Assembly: GCF_003403075.1 (NCBI RefSeq)
Contig: NZ_CP031557.1
Location: 2,666,001 to 2,730,000, forward strand
Reading direction: 5' to 3'
From: Flavobacterium psychrotrophum
Lineage (GTDB): Bacteria; Bacteroidota; Bacteroidia; Flavobacteriales; Flavobacteriaceae
DNA length: 64,000 nt
Shown here: positions 36,511 through 46,209 of the stretch, piece after piece
Layout: every line of letters starts with the position of its first letter
Numbering within the stretch: the first letter of the stretch is position 1
The notes under the pieces: generated by a model
What the model was told of the DNA's origin: nothing
Seen by the model: the letters and a program-made list of their open reading frames with translations, nothing else
Database searches by the model: none
Translations under genes and position numbers: made by a program

Positions 36511-38316
36511 TTGAAAAAGACATTATTCCTGGCCATATTGCTACAGCTGTTATCATTAACCATGATGGCACAAACCCCGCCTGCGCAGCAAAGTAAGAAG
36601 CTACTTATAGATCATGCAGATTTTATTAATGGCGACCAGACTGAGATACCAGGTGCGGTAGTACTTACGGGGAATGTACGCCTTATACACGATGGCGCGT
36701 TAATCACCTCAAATAAAGCTTATTATTTTGAATCGGAGAACTATGCCAAGTTGTTTGGCGAAGTAGCCATGAACCAGGGCGATACCCTTTTTATGAACAG
36801 CCGTTATGCAGAATATAACGGAGAGAAAAAATTTGCATTTGCCAGCGGCGGTGTAAGTATGCGTTCGCCCGATATGAAACTGGTTACCGATACCGTATAT
36901 TTTGACCGGAATATACAGCAGGCGTATTACCGTAGTGGCGGTACTATAACCAGTGCTGACAATGTACTTAAAAGTAAATCCGGACGCTACTTTGTGGCAC
37001 AAAAAAAATATGAATTTCGTAGTGCGGTAACACTTACCAACCCCCAGTATGTAATGAAGTCTAATAACCTGGACTACTATACTGCCGGTGGCCATGCTTA
37101 TGTTTTTGGCCCTACGACCATTACCGGAAAAGACAATTTTATATATACCGAAAAGGGATTTTACGATACCAAAAAGAATGTTGCCAAGCTGCTTACCAAC
37201 TCCTACATAAAAAACGGCACCCAGATTATTAGGGGAGACAGTTTGTATTATGACCGAAAACGGGAATTCTCGTCGGCTACAAACAATGTCAGGATTACAG
37301 ATACCGTTAATAAATTCATTGGCCGCGGACACTATGCCGAAGTCTACAAAGCCAAGGACTCACTAATGCTGACACGCCATGCAGAAGTAATAACACTGGT
37401 AGAAAAAGACTCATTATACCTGCATGCAAAAAAGATGATCGTTACCGGCCCAGAAGGCTGCCGCGTGGTGCGTGGCTTTAGCAACGCCCGTTTTTTTAAA
37501 ACAGATATGAGCGGTAAGTGCGACTCTATACATTCTGACGAAGAAAAAGGATTAACGCAGCTCATACGCCGTCCCGTAGTATGGAACGGACAAAGCCAGG
37601 TAACAGGCGATGTTATTCATCTTATTTCAAACAATACTACCCAGCAGCTAGACAGCATAAAGGTACTTACAAATGCTTTCATTGTTCAGGTTGATACGCT
37701 ATGGAGTAAAGCTCACCCGGACAGGGCGCGGTACAATCAGGTAAAAGGTAAAAACCTCTATGGTAAGTTCCGAGAAAATAAGCTTTATGAAATAGACCTT
37801 GTGGGTAACACAGAAAAGATATACTACATGTATAACGATGATGATGAACTTATAGGTATTGACAAGGGTGTAAGCAGTAAAATACATCTGGAGCTAGAAA
37901 ACAACGAAATTGTATCTGTAACATCTATGGTGAGCCCACGGAGTGAAAGTTATCCGGAAAAGGACTTTGCCGAAAATGCCCGAAAGCTAAAAGGCTTTAT
38001 ATGGCGGGGCGATGAAATGATATTGACAAAAGATGATATCTTTCCTGAAGAGGAAAAGAAACTGCACGAAGACATACTACGAAAAACAGGAAAGCTTAAA
38101 AACATAGTAGACAAGCCTATGGAGCCGTTAAAGGAAACCCTTAATTATGACAAGGATCATCCTAAACCAAAGCCTGAAGTTCAGCCAGCAGCCGGTACAC
38201 CTGCTCAAACACTGCCTTCTTCGGCAAATAAAACTCCAAAAACAACACAAAAGGCACAGGGCAGCGCCAGGACAAAACAGCTTACACCTGCTACTACAGC
38301 TAAAAAAGCTCAGTAG
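36511..38316 (+). CDS. LptA/OstA-like outer-membrane biogenesis protein
   Basis: About 601 residues. The start is a TTG at 36511, giving the signal peptide MKKTLFLAILLQLLSLTMMAQ; a TTG two codons upstream is possible. The N-terminal half has repeated OstA/LptA beta-jellyroll turns (TGNVRLIHDGALITSNKAYYF, SGGVSMRSPDMKLVTDTVYF, LTNPQYVMKSNNLDYYTAGG), the fold that carries LPS across the periplasm. The C-terminal 80 residues are Pro/Thr/Lys-rich and low in complexity. The membership suggests a role in LPS transport or outer-membrane assembly; no direct evidence is in the neighbourhood. Confidence 0.85.
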   Translation: MKKTLFLAILLQLLSLTMMAQTPPAQQSKKLLIDHADFINGDQTEIPGAVVLTGNVRLIHDGALITSNKAYYFESENYAKLFGEVAMNQGDTLFMNSRYAEYNGEKKFAFASGGVSMRSPDMKLVTDTVYFDRNIQQAYYRSGGTITSADNVLKSKSGRYFVAQKKYEFRSAVTLTNPQYVMKSNNLDYYTAGGHAYVFGPTTITGKDNFIYTEKGFYDTKKNVAKLLTNSYIKNGTQIIRGDSLYYDRKREFSSATNNVRITDTVNKFIGRGHYAEVYKAKDSLMLTRHAEVITLVEKDSLYLHAKKMIVTGPEGCRVVRGFSNARFFKTDMSGKCDSIHSDEEKGLTQLIRRPVVWNGQSQVTGDVIHLISNNTTQQLDSIKVLTNAFIVQVDTLWSKAHPDRARYNQVKGKNLYGKFRENKLYEIDLVGNTEKIYYMYNDDDELIGIDKGVSSKIHLELENNEIVSVTSMVSPRSESYPEKDFAENARKLKGFIWRGDEMILTKDDIFPEEEKKLHEDILRKTGKLKNIVDKPMEPLKETLNYDKDHPKPKPEVQPAAGTPAQTLPSSANKTPKTTQKAQGSARTKQLTPATTAKKAQ

Positions 38317-38393
38317 CTATTATTATTGAATTATTTAAAAACGGGTCTTCCCCTACTCCGTGCTAAATCCTGTTTTGGGATGAGGGGGCAACA

Positions 38394-39587
38394 ATGCTAA
38401 ACGATTTTTACAAATACCAGGCACAAACCTCTCCACACCCGCTGGGTATAGCCATAAGCCACGCCGAGGGCAGCTACATTTATGATGTTGACAACAAACC
38501 CTACCTCGACTTTGTAGCCGGGGTATCGGCTACCAGTCTTGGGCATAAACACCCCAGGGTTAATGATGCTATTATAAAACAGCTTAATACCTACAGCCAT
38601 GTAATGGTATATGGAGAGTATGCGCAACATCCTGCTACAGAACTTTGCAGATTACTGGCAGAGCACATGCCACCGCAACTAAATAAAACCTATCTGGTAA
38701 ACAGCGGCACTGAGGCTACCGAGGGCGCACTTAAACTCGCACGACGGGTAACTGGGCGTAGCCAGCTTATTTCGTGCCATCATGCTTATCATGGTAACAC
38801 CATGGGCAGTATGAGTGTAATGGGGCACGAAGAGCGCAAGCAGATATTCCGCCCGCTTATACCCGATGTAAATTTTATTACGTTTAACAACGAAGAAGAC
38901 CTGCAAAAGATAACCACAAAAACAGCCGGAATTATTCTTGAAACCATACAGGGAGGTGCCGGATTTATACAGCCACATAACGATTTTCTTAAAAAAGTGC
39001 GACAGCGTTGTGATGAAGTCGGTGCCATAATGATACTCGACGAAATACAGCCAGGCTTTGGCCGTACAGGTAAACTTTTTGGTTTCCAGAACTATGATGT
39101 GGTACCGGATGTAGTTGTTATGGGTAAAGGCATGGGTGGCGGTATGCCCGTGGGTGCTTTTACGGCATCTGCCGATATGATGGACCTCCTAAGCCACGAC
39201 CCCAAACTTGGACATATAACAACCTTTGGGGGGCATCCTGTTATAGCAGCGGCCTGTCTTGCAACTTTGCAGGAAATAACAGAAACTGACATAATGGCGC
39301 AGGCGCTGGAAAAAGAAAAATTGTTCAGGCAATTACTCGTACACCCGCTTATTACGGCAGTGCGTGGTGAAGGCCTGATGCTTGCCGCCATGACCCAAAG
39401 CGCTGATATTACTAACGAAGTTATACTGCGCTGCCATAAACGCGGGTTGATATTATTCTGGTTGCTATTTGAAGGAAAAGCAATACGGATTACCCCTCCC
39501 CTGACAATTTCGGAAGATGAAATTAAAGAAGGTTGTGGCATCATTATTGAAGTTATGAATGAAGTGCTCAATGAGCAGCAAAAATAG
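38394..39587 (+). CDS. Class III PLP aminotransferase (ornithine/acetylornithine type)
   Basis: 397 residues. PLP site: the Asp of MILDEIQPGFGRTG (about 213-226) and the Lys of VMGKGMGGGMPVGAF (about K245). The substrate side has VNSGTEATEGALKLAR (about 102-117) and HHAYHGNTMGSMS. The family covers acetylornithine, ornithine, GABA and similar amine donors, and none is set by these motifs. No arginine genes are adjacent, so the ArgD name is not given. It is 77 bp after the OstA-like gene and may be co-transcribed with it. Confidence 0.9.
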   Translation: MLNDFYKYQAQTSPHPLGIAISHAEGSYIYDVDNKPYLDFVAGVSATSLGHKHPRVNDAIIKQLNTYSHVMVYGEYAQHPATELCRLLAEHMPPQLNKTYLVNSGTEATEGALKLARRVTGRSQLISCHHAYHGNTMGSMSVMGHEERKQIFRPLIPDVNFITFNNEEDLQKITTKTAGIILETIQGGAGFIQPHNDFLKKVRQRCDEVGAIMILDEIQPGFGRTGKLFGFQNYDVVPDVVVMGKGMGGGMPVGAFTASADMMDLLSHDPKLGHITTFGGHPVIAAACLATLQEITETDIMAQALEKEKLFRQLLVHPLITAVRGEGLMLAAMTQSADITNEVILRCHKRGLILFWLLFEGKAIRITPPLTISEDEIKEGCGIIIEVMNEVLNEQQK

Positions 39588-39733
39588 ATAGGTTCAGTAA
39601 CAACAACTTACGAACCTTAAACAACGAATTACTTAACATAAATGTTTTGTTAATTAAATTGTTTAAAAGATATTTAAGAGATTTCCTTTTTAGGTAAGAA
39701 TTTTGTAACTTTAAGAAGGATAATTTTAAACAC

Positions 39734-41137
39734 ATGAGTATGAATTTGAGTCACGAGGAAGAAGATCGCAGTTTATCCTTATCAAAGTTCGAATCGATGT
39801 TGAAAACCAACAAAGTATTCTTCTTTGACTCTGAAGAGTTTGAAGATATTATACTTCATTATCTCGACAGCGGTAAAATTAATTTAGCTAAGAAGGCCTT
39901 AAAGCTCGGCCTGGAGCAACACCCCAGGTCAACAGGTTTAAAATTAGTACAGGTTGAAATTTTAGTTTTTGACGACAAGCTTGAGCTGGCAGAAAAATTG
40001 CTCAATGAACTCTATGCTATAGAGCCTACAAACGAAGAAATATATATACAAAAAGCCAATATTTACAGTAAGCGCGACCAGCATGAAAAAGCGGTAGAGC
40101 ACTTAGAAATTGCCCTTAAATATACCGATGACCTTGCCGATGTGTATTCATTACTGGGTATGGAGTATCTGTTTATGGACAACCTTGAAAAGGCGAAAGA
40201 GAATTTTATAAAGTGTCTTGAAGAAGATACAGAGGACCATTCTGCGCTTTACAACGTAGTGTATTGTTTTGACTTTTTGGACCAGAACCTGGAAGCCATT
40301 GTTTTTTTAAACGAGTTTATAGACAAGAATCCGTATAGCGAAGTGGCATGGCATCAGCTTGGCCGCCAGTATTATGCCATTAAAGAGTATGAACAGTCGC
40401 TACGCGCATTTGAATATGCTACGCTTATAGATGAAAGTTTTTTGGGTGCATTTCTTGAAAAAGCAAAGACACTGGAAAAACTAAAGCGTTATGAAGACGC
40501 GATAGACTGTTATAATACTACTATGGAGCTTGATGACCCTACGTCTTTTGCGCTGCTTCGTGTAGGTAAATGTTATGAAAGGCTTGGAAATCGTGAGAAA
40601 GCGCTTAAGTTTTACCTTAAAACGGTGCATGAAGATCCGCTTTTAGACAAAGCCTGGATAGCAATAACAGATTTTTATATTCGCCTTAAGAATTACCAAA
40701 AGGCGCTATATTATGTAAATAAGGCTATAGGCATAGATAACGAAAATAAGTTGTACTGGAAGCGCTATGCTACCATAAACAACGCGCTTAACTTTTATGA
40801 GGAAGCCGAAGAAGGTTACCGAAAAGCTGTAGAGTTTGGCGATTACCAGCTTGATACCTGGTTGTTTTGGATTGATACATTACAACAGCTTGGAGAGTTT
40901 GATACTGCTATTGCAACACTTTTGCAGGCAGCCGAATATTATGACGAAGAGCATGAGGTAGAATATCGCCTTGCAGCACTGTACCTTAGACAGCAGGAAC
41001 TTGATAAAGGTGTTTTTCACCTTAATAATGCTTTGAGGCTTAATTACAGACAACACACCTTGCTGGAAGAATATTTCCCAGATGTATTTTTAATGGACAT
41101 CGTTCAGGACGAAATGAAAAAATACAGAAAAAAATAA
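39734..41137 (+). CDS. Tetratricopeptide repeat protein
   Basis: 467 residues made almost wholly of TPR units (about ten), each with the A..Y...G..YEKAI..Y pattern, for example LADVYSLLGMEYLFMDNLEK and LRVGKCYERLGNREKALKFY. No signal peptide or enzyme domain is visible. It is probably a cytoplasmic scaffold. The acidic N-terminal 45 residues are not repeats. It is monocistronic between a 146-bp leader and a terminator. Confidence 0.88.
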   Translation: MSMNLSHEEEDRSLSLSKFESMLKTNKVFFFDSEEFEDIILHYLDSGKINLAKKALKLGLEQHPRSTGLKLVQVEILVFDDKLELAEKLLNELYAIEPTNEEIYIQKANIYSKRDQHEKAVEHLEIALKYTDDLADVYSLLGMEYLFMDNLEKAKENFIKCLEEDTEDHSALYNVVYCFDFLDQNLEAIVFLNEFIDKNPYSEVAWHQLGRQYYAIKEYEQSLRAFEYATLIDESFLGAFLEKAKTLEKLKRYEDAIDCYNTTMELDDPTSFALLRVGKCYERLGNREKALKFYLKTVHEDPLLDKAWIAITDFYIRLKNYQKALYYVNKAIGIDNENKLYWKRYATINNALNFYEEAEEGYRKAVEFGDYQLDTWLFWIDTLQQLGEFDTAIATLLQAAEYYDEEHEVEYRLAALYLRQQELDKGVFHLNNALRLNYRQHTLLEEYFPDVFLMDIVQDEMKKYRKK

Positions 41138-41471
41138 CTTAACAAATAGTTTTTATACTTGCCCTGTTTCTCTTAGAAACAGGGTTTATTTTTTTTTTAG
41201 ATCTGCACCAAAGCCTGTGAAGCGACTAGTCTTTACAACCAAATCCTGCACCTGCGTTTAGAAAAAGGCCATTAATAGAAATATTGGCATCTTATAATGT
41301 TACGGTAATCACTTCCTACTAAGCCTCAATATTATAAATGATTATGGCCTTTTGCCAATGGTTCTAACGTTGCTAAAGGCAAGCCTTGTCTTGCCGGTAA
41401 GCCAGTGAGCACATGCACAAACAGCTAATTTCTCGTGTCTGCCGGTTGTTAATAGCATCACGTTAAAAATT
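41138..41471. other. Intergenic region with terminator, no gene seen
   Basis: 334 bp between two convergent genes. CCCTGTTTC / GAAACAGGG (41162-41184) followed by a long T tract is the terminator of the TPR gene. The rest (41200-41471) shows no open frame of note, repeat or promoter. Confidence 0.7.
41162..41198 (+). terminator. Terminator of the TPR gene
   Basis: 9-bp perfect stem CCCTGTTTC / GAAACAGGG with loop TCTTA, then TTTATTTTTTTTTT. Confidence 0.93.
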
Positions 41472-44138
41472 TTAAAAGCGATACTCTGCTTTGAGCAATA
41501 AATATCTGGGCATTAGCCTGTATTCTGTAACAGAGATGTTTACATCATTAATCAGGTATTCGGTAAAAGTTTTGGTATTAAAAAGATTTTGACCGGATAA
41601 TGTAAAAGTTAGCTTGTTGTCTTTAACCGTATAACGTGCCTCTACATCCAGAAAGTAATATTTATTGCTGTTACTGTCTATATTACCGAAATAATAACGT
41701 TCTGATTGCAACTGTATATTAAACTTTGGACTAAACATAAATGACAAATCTAAAAATGACGTGTTGTTAGTATAAGAATTAGTTATCGTTGTACTAACCT
41801 CAGAATGATCCCATTTAGAACCTATATGATAATTAAAGAACCCCCTGAAGCCAGACCGAAGTTCAAAGCCATAATTAACTGAAAGACTTCTAACTTCACG
41901 TAGATCAGAATCGTTTACAATGTTCTTAAAATTATACTTGCTGCCCCCTGCCAGGAGCTTTAAATTTGAATAAATGAATTTAAAATACCGGTTTACATTT
42001 GACGAAAATGTTATAAACTCACGGTCTTTAATTATTATCTTTTTTGAAAGAGAATAATTTTGCGCTATTAAAGTATTTGTACTAAAAAAATCGTGGTTTT
42101 TAGTATATAAAAAGAATGTGTTTGCAAAGAATTTATCGCCCCAGCTTCCATAATTATAATTGAGTAAAAAGGAAGATGCTTCAAGAATATTGAAGTTGCC
42201 AGTACCTTTAGAAAAATCGCGAAAACCGGTGTGAATGTAATTGCTGTAAACATCTAAAATTGTAGCATTAGATGGTGTGTAGCTATATGATGTCTGGATA
42301 ATATTGGTTTTGTTTATTTCCCAGTCTGCACCTATTTTAGGACTTATTAAAAAAGGTGACTGCTTTTCTAAAGATGCTTCCTGTTTAAGTTCATTAAAAA
42401 ACTGGTGTAGTTCCAGCTGCCCAAATATACTTAGACGCTTAAACTTTGTAAGATATTTTACTTTTGCATAGGTATCATTTACTATATAGCCTACATTATT
42501 TTGAAAATCAGTTGGGCGGCTAACTTCTACATTTTCATTAAAAATGACAAAGTCAGAATCCAGTTTATCATTTCGATATTTATTACCAAACTGTAGTTCT
42601 AAAAGGTCTCCGCTTGATTTTCGGTCAATAAGATGTCCTTCCAGGCCAGCAAACTGCATTTTGTTTTGCGAATATTGTTTTACATTGCTGGCTTCAGTAT
42701 TAAATAAATCCTGATAAATAAATTGATTTACACCATAGTTTTGTGGTGTTTTTTCGTTGATATACCTTCCTGAAATAAGTAATACACTGTTTTTTTTAAA
42801 TTTATTTGTAAAAATTATTTTATGGTCTATTAGTTGGTTTAATGCGTTTAGATGTTCTTCTAAATAATTTTCATTAAAAAGTAGTGCACTTGTATTTTTG
42901 CCTTTTGTGCTGTTAAACTTAGCAGTATATTCAATGGTTACATTTGCATTAATGTCATAAATCAGGTCTGCCTTACCAAATCCCGTGAGCGCATTTTTGC
43001 GCACATTTTGATTTTGAGTATTTGTAAAGTTAGTACCCTCCACAAAATAAGAATCTATACTGTTTTTATAGAAATTTATACCATCGCTGTTGAAAAAGCC
43101 AAGGGTTTTTAGTTTAATTTTTGAAGACAGGGCATGTATCGCATTTAATGAAACCATTTCTGCATTGTTTAAATTTACCCTTTTTTGCTTAAGCTGTGGC
43201 TGATAGGCATTGATTGAAAGTATTGATTGGGCATTTTGGTCATCTCCCACTCCGCCGGGTTCATTACCTCTGTAAGGCCGTATTAAATGGTCTATATCTC
43301 CGGTGGCATCAATACCTATATTGTTTAGATTAGTCAGGAAATAATATTTGTCTTTCTTCCCAAAGTTCATAAGATTACCTTTAGCCTCATATCTGTTATC
43401 AGATGCTACACCATAGCCTAAACTTGTATTTCCAAACCATTGCCGTTTAAAATCGTCTTTAAGCGTAAGGTTAAGCGCTACCCTTTCACTTTTTTCGATG
43501 CCTTTTAAATGTTTGTTGTTTGAGTAATGTTGCAACACCTCAATCTTATCAATAGGATTAACAGGCATGTTCTTAGTAAGTAGTTTATACCCCTTATCAA
43601 ACATATCGTCGCCATCGATCATTATATTTTCGATTTCCTGGTTGCCCACTTTTATTGTACCGTCATCTGAGATTGACAGGCCCGGAATTTTTTTCAGTAA
43701 GTCTTCAACTACCTGCTCATTGCCCTGGCTAAAATATTTTGCATCAAATACAATTGTATCCTGTTTTACACTAATGGGTGAAGTTGTATTTATTATAACT
43801 TCATTTAATTCTAACGGTTCATATTGCAATACAACATCCTTATTTATTTCTACGGCTTCAGTGCTAATTTTTACAGCTATGGTAACGGGCTTAAAAGATA
43901 ACGCCGAAATAACAAGGTTAAAATTCCCCGTTTTATCTACCACTATAGAAAATTTCCCATTATCATCTGTATATCCATAAGCCGTTATAACGGCACTACC
44001 TTCAGGACTCAATATTATGCTGGCATTTTGCAGTATTCCATTATTCACATCTGTTACCTTACCTCTAATTGTAGTTTGAGATGCGCCACGTGCCGCAAGT
44101 AGTAAAAGCAGTATATAAAAGAGGGTGGTTAGTTTCAT
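41472..44138 (-). CDS. TonB-receptor-like outer-membrane protein with carboxypeptidase-regulatory N-domain
   Basis: 888 residues. Signal peptide, then a CarboxypepD_reg-like domain (TTIRGKVTDVNNGILQNASI to about 110). Next is a plug-like domain (about 125-215, with DGTIKVGNQEIENIMIDGDD), and a large outer-membrane beta-barrel ending LMPRYLLLKAEYRF with the terminal aromatic Phe. There is no clear TonB box, and it is not the SusC type. Such proteins usually sit beside GLPGLI genes, as here (67 bp away, same strand). Ligand unknown; the two small secreted proteins next door are candidates. Confidence 0.85.
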   Translation of the reverse strand: MKLTTLFYILLLLLAARGASQTTIRGKVTDVNNGILQNASIILSPEGSAVITAYGYTDDNGKFSIVVDKTGNFNLVISALSFKPVTIAVKISTEAVEINKDVVLQYEPLELNEVIINTTSPISVKQDTIVFDAKYFSQGNEQVVEDLLKKIPGLSISDDGTIKVGNQEIENIMIDGDDMFDKGYKLLTKNMPVNPIDKIEVLQHYSNNKHLKGIEKSERVALNLTLKDDFKRQWFGNTSLGYGVASDNRYEAKGNLMNFGKKDKYYFLTNLNNIGIDATGDIDHLIRPYRGNEPGGVGDDQNAQSILSINAYQPQLKQKRVNLNNAEMVSLNAIHALSSKIKLKTLGFFNSDGINFYKNSIDSYFVEGTNFTNTQNQNVRKNALTGFGKADLIYDINANVTIEYTAKFNSTKGKNTSALLFNENYLEEHLNALNQLIDHKIIFTNKFKKNSVLLISGRYINEKTPQNYGVNQFIYQDLFNTEASNVKQYSQNKMQFAGLEGHLIDRKSSGDLLELQFGNKYRNDKLDSDFVIFNENVEVSRPTDFQNNVGYIVNDTYAKVKYLTKFKRLSIFGQLELHQFFNELKQEASLEKQSPFLISPKIGADWEINKTNIIQTSYSYTPSNATILDVYSNYIHTGFRDFSKGTGNFNILEASSFLLNYNYGSWGDKFFANTFFLYTKNHDFFSTNTLIAQNYSLSKKIIIKDREFITFSSNVNRYFKFIYSNLKLLAGGSKYNFKNIVNDSDLREVRSLSVNYGFELRSGFRGFFNYHIGSKWDHSEVSTTITNSYTNNTSFLDLSFMFSPKFNIQLQSERYYFGNIDSNSNKYYFLDVEARYTVKDNKLTFTLSGQNLFNTKTFTEYLINDVNISVTEYRLMPRYLLLKAEYRF

Positions 44139-44205
44139 TACTTACCGGTTGTTTAATTTTTACAACAATGCATAGTGTGTATAATGATAGTAATTGTAGA
44201 TGTAA

Positions 44206-44955
44206 CTATTCAAAACTTTTTTCCAGATCATAATTTTCGCCTACTTGGGCGCTTATTTGTGCTCCTCTTGGCAGCTTGGCTTTTAAACGATCTATAAAGT
44301 CGTTAACTTCATTGTTTTTGTATGTTACATACTGGTCAAGTGTTATCTTTTTACCTTTAGCCGGTTCTTTTATTACACTTGCTGTAAGTGTAGAAATTTT
44401 TGCAACCTGTATAAAAATGTTGTTGTCTGTAGATTTTGCTTCTAATACCAGTCCCGGCAGGCCATTAAACTTCCATGGGCCAAAAGCGGTAGGAATTTCT
44501 TTAGTATACCACACTTCATAGGTACGCCCTCTAAACTTGCCTATGGCTTTGTTGCAGGTCATTTTGTTTATAAGCTTAACGTCATCTTTTAACTGCCAGT
44601 TAAAATTGGGTATTTTTTCATCTACAATAACAGGTAGAAATTTGCCGCTTATGCCTACAAATTCCCTAAAAACAATCTGTTTTGTTTTTCCGTTAAAATA
44701 ATATTGCCTCCCAATACTATCGTTAGGCTTAACACTAAAACTGATATTTTCCTCCTGGTCTACCATAACGGTATCCAGAGATTTTTGCACCCCCGGAAAG
44801 TAGGAAATCGCATCGCTTTTATTTAACCTTAATTCGAGCTTTTCATTTTCATTAAGCCCTATGTTTTTATAATTGTATTCTACTTTGTAAGATGTACCAG
44901 CCTGAGAAAACACATTAATTGTATATAGCAGTACTATTAATAAATATCGAGTCAT
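44206..44955 (-). CDS. GLPGLI-family secreted protein
   Basis: 249 residues with a signal peptide (MTRYLLIVLLYTINVFSQ). The family name motif appears as FNGLPGLVLEA near 166-176 after GPWKF, together with the preceding KMTCNKAIGKFRGRTYEVWYT. The family is found only in Bacteroidota, often in many copies beside TonB-receptor-like proteins, and its function is unknown. It lies in the same transcription direction between the barrel protein and the small secreted proteins, so the set is likely one unit. Confidence 0.88.
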   Translation of the reverse strand: MTRYLLIVLLYTINVFSQAGTSYKVEYNYKNIGLNENEKLELRLNKSDAISYFPGVQKSLDTVMVDQEENISFSVKPNDSIGRQYYFNGKTKQIVFREFVGISGKFLPVIVDEKIPNFNWQLKDDVKLINKMTCNKAIGKFRGRTYEVWYTKEIPTAFGPWKFNGLPGLVLEAKSTDNNIFIQVAKISTLTASVIKEPAKGKKITLDQYVTYKNNEVNDFIDRLKAKLPRGAQISAQVGENYDLEKSFE

Positions 44956-45034
44956 GATTATTTTATTATGTTAAACGATTATAAAAAAGCTGGCAAAGCT
45001 ACCCCAAAGGGCAACTCTGCCAGATAAATTTTGG

Positions 45035-45316
45035 CTATCCGTAGAATGCCTCAAGAAGTTTGATCTTCGCTTTTAGCCCAAGGCAGTCCAGGTAAGATGT
45101 ATCTGAAATTGTTAGTTCCACATTAATTTCAACCCCCTGAAAAGTACCTTTAACGGTTACAGTACAGTCTCTGTTAGCCTCGTTTGCATCGGTACTGTTC
45201 TGCGTTTTTACAGCAGGTGTTACTACCTCTTTAGACTTAAGTGTATCTACACTACCATTAGCAAATGTTAAACTGCTTGTTAACGCAAATGCCGCAATGA
45301 ATAATATCTTTTTCAT
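45035..45316 (-). CDS. Small secreted two-cysteine protein, paralog A
   Basis: 93 residues with a signal peptide (MKKILFIAAFALTSSLTFA). The mature part aligns to the neighbour at 45319: DC-T-V-T-V-K-G-T then E-I-N-V-E-L-T and a second Cys about 28 residues later. Two conserved Cys suggest one disulfide in a small beta-sandwich. It ends in a basic helix, GLKAKIKLLEAFYG. No known family is recognised. Confidence 0.65.
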   Translation of the reverse strand: MKKILFIAAFALTSSLTFANGSVDTLKSKEVVTPAVKTQNSTDANEANRDCTVTVKGTFQGVEINVELTISDTSYLDCLGLKAKIKLLEAFYG

Positions 45317-45318
45317 GA

Positions 45319-45597
45319 CTAACCTTTTATTTCGTTAACAACACCTTTGATCAGTTTTATTGCAGCATCAACACAATCGTTAGCTTCAACGGTAACGCTG
45401 ATGTTAACCTCTTTGCCATTAACGGTGCCTTTAACCGTAATTTTACAATCTTTGTAAAAAACATCAGCTGCCTCTACTTGAGAAACAATGTTTTTTTCGG
45501 CTAATACTTTTTCATTAACCGGCATCTCATGCGTGTTAGCAAATGCTCCAGATGAGAAAGCAACTGTGGCAACAAGGCCATAGAATAAATTTTTCAT
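45319..45597 (-). CDS. Small secreted two-cysteine protein, paralog B
   Basis: 92 residues with a signal peptide (MKNLFYGLVATVAFSSGAFA). Its core KDCKITVKGTVNGKEVNISV matches paralog A, and a second Cys lies in EANDCVDAA. It is separated from paralog A by 2 bp, so the two come from a tandem duplication and are translated together. The C-terminal helix (AIKLIKGVVNEIKG) is amphipathic and basic. Function unknown. Confidence 0.65.
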   Translation of the reverse strand: MKNLFYGLVATVAFSSGAFANTHEMPVNEKVLAEKNIVSQVEAADVFYKDCKITVKGTVNGKEVNISVTVEANDCVDAAIKLIKGVVNEIKG

Positions 45598-45707
45598 AAA
45601 AAATAATTAATTGGTTTCCTACCTTCAGGAATTTAGCGTCCTCCTGTGTCAGAGTTAATTCCGGGACGTGATTTTTTATGGATGAACGGTCGGCCCAGTA
45701 TTCTATA

Positions 45708-45890
45708 TCATTTTATCTTGGTAATATCCCACCCTCTGTCTTTAGTGGTGTCTTTAATTGTAATGGGAGCTACCGGTTTTAAAACATCTATAGTTGACGC
45801 GTCTGGTGCTGGTGTAGCAAGGGTTTCATCATCAGTGCTGCACGACATTATTGCTACTGCAAAAATTGATAGTAAGGCAAGTTTTTTCAT
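45708..45890 (-). CDS. Mini lipoprotein
   Basis: 60 residues. The lipoprotein signal MKKLALLSIFAVAIMSC gives a Cys anchor at residue 17. The mature 44 residues are acidic and Thr/Pro-rich (STDDETLATPAPDAS), with no fold visible, ending KDTTKDRGWDITKIK. It is the first gene upstream of the paralog pair, on the same strand. Short, so it could be a spacer gene, but the lipobox is convincing. Confidence 0.5.
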   Translation of the reverse strand: MKKLALLSIFAVAIMSCSTDDETLATPAPDASTIDVLKPVAPITIKDTTKDRGWDITKIK

Positions 45891-46209
45891 AATGATTAGT
45901 AATAACCACTTTTGGTTTAAGTTGGATTTTGGAGAATTATCATGAACTAATCTGGCTTAGTTCGTGTATGAATTCAAAAAATTGGCTGTGGTTATTGATA
46001 TTCCAAATGTACCTGCCTTTTTAATTAAAATAAAACGAATGTTACTGGAATTTATAAATTACACATGGGTATTTTATAAATTCCACGCTTTCCAGCATCT
46101 GGTTAAATATTTAAAAACAAGCGTTTTACGCAATTGTTTATGTTAAAATTTGTACTTTGTTGTTACTGATTAACACTTAGTGGTATATTGCTTATATTTT
46201 TAGCTTTAT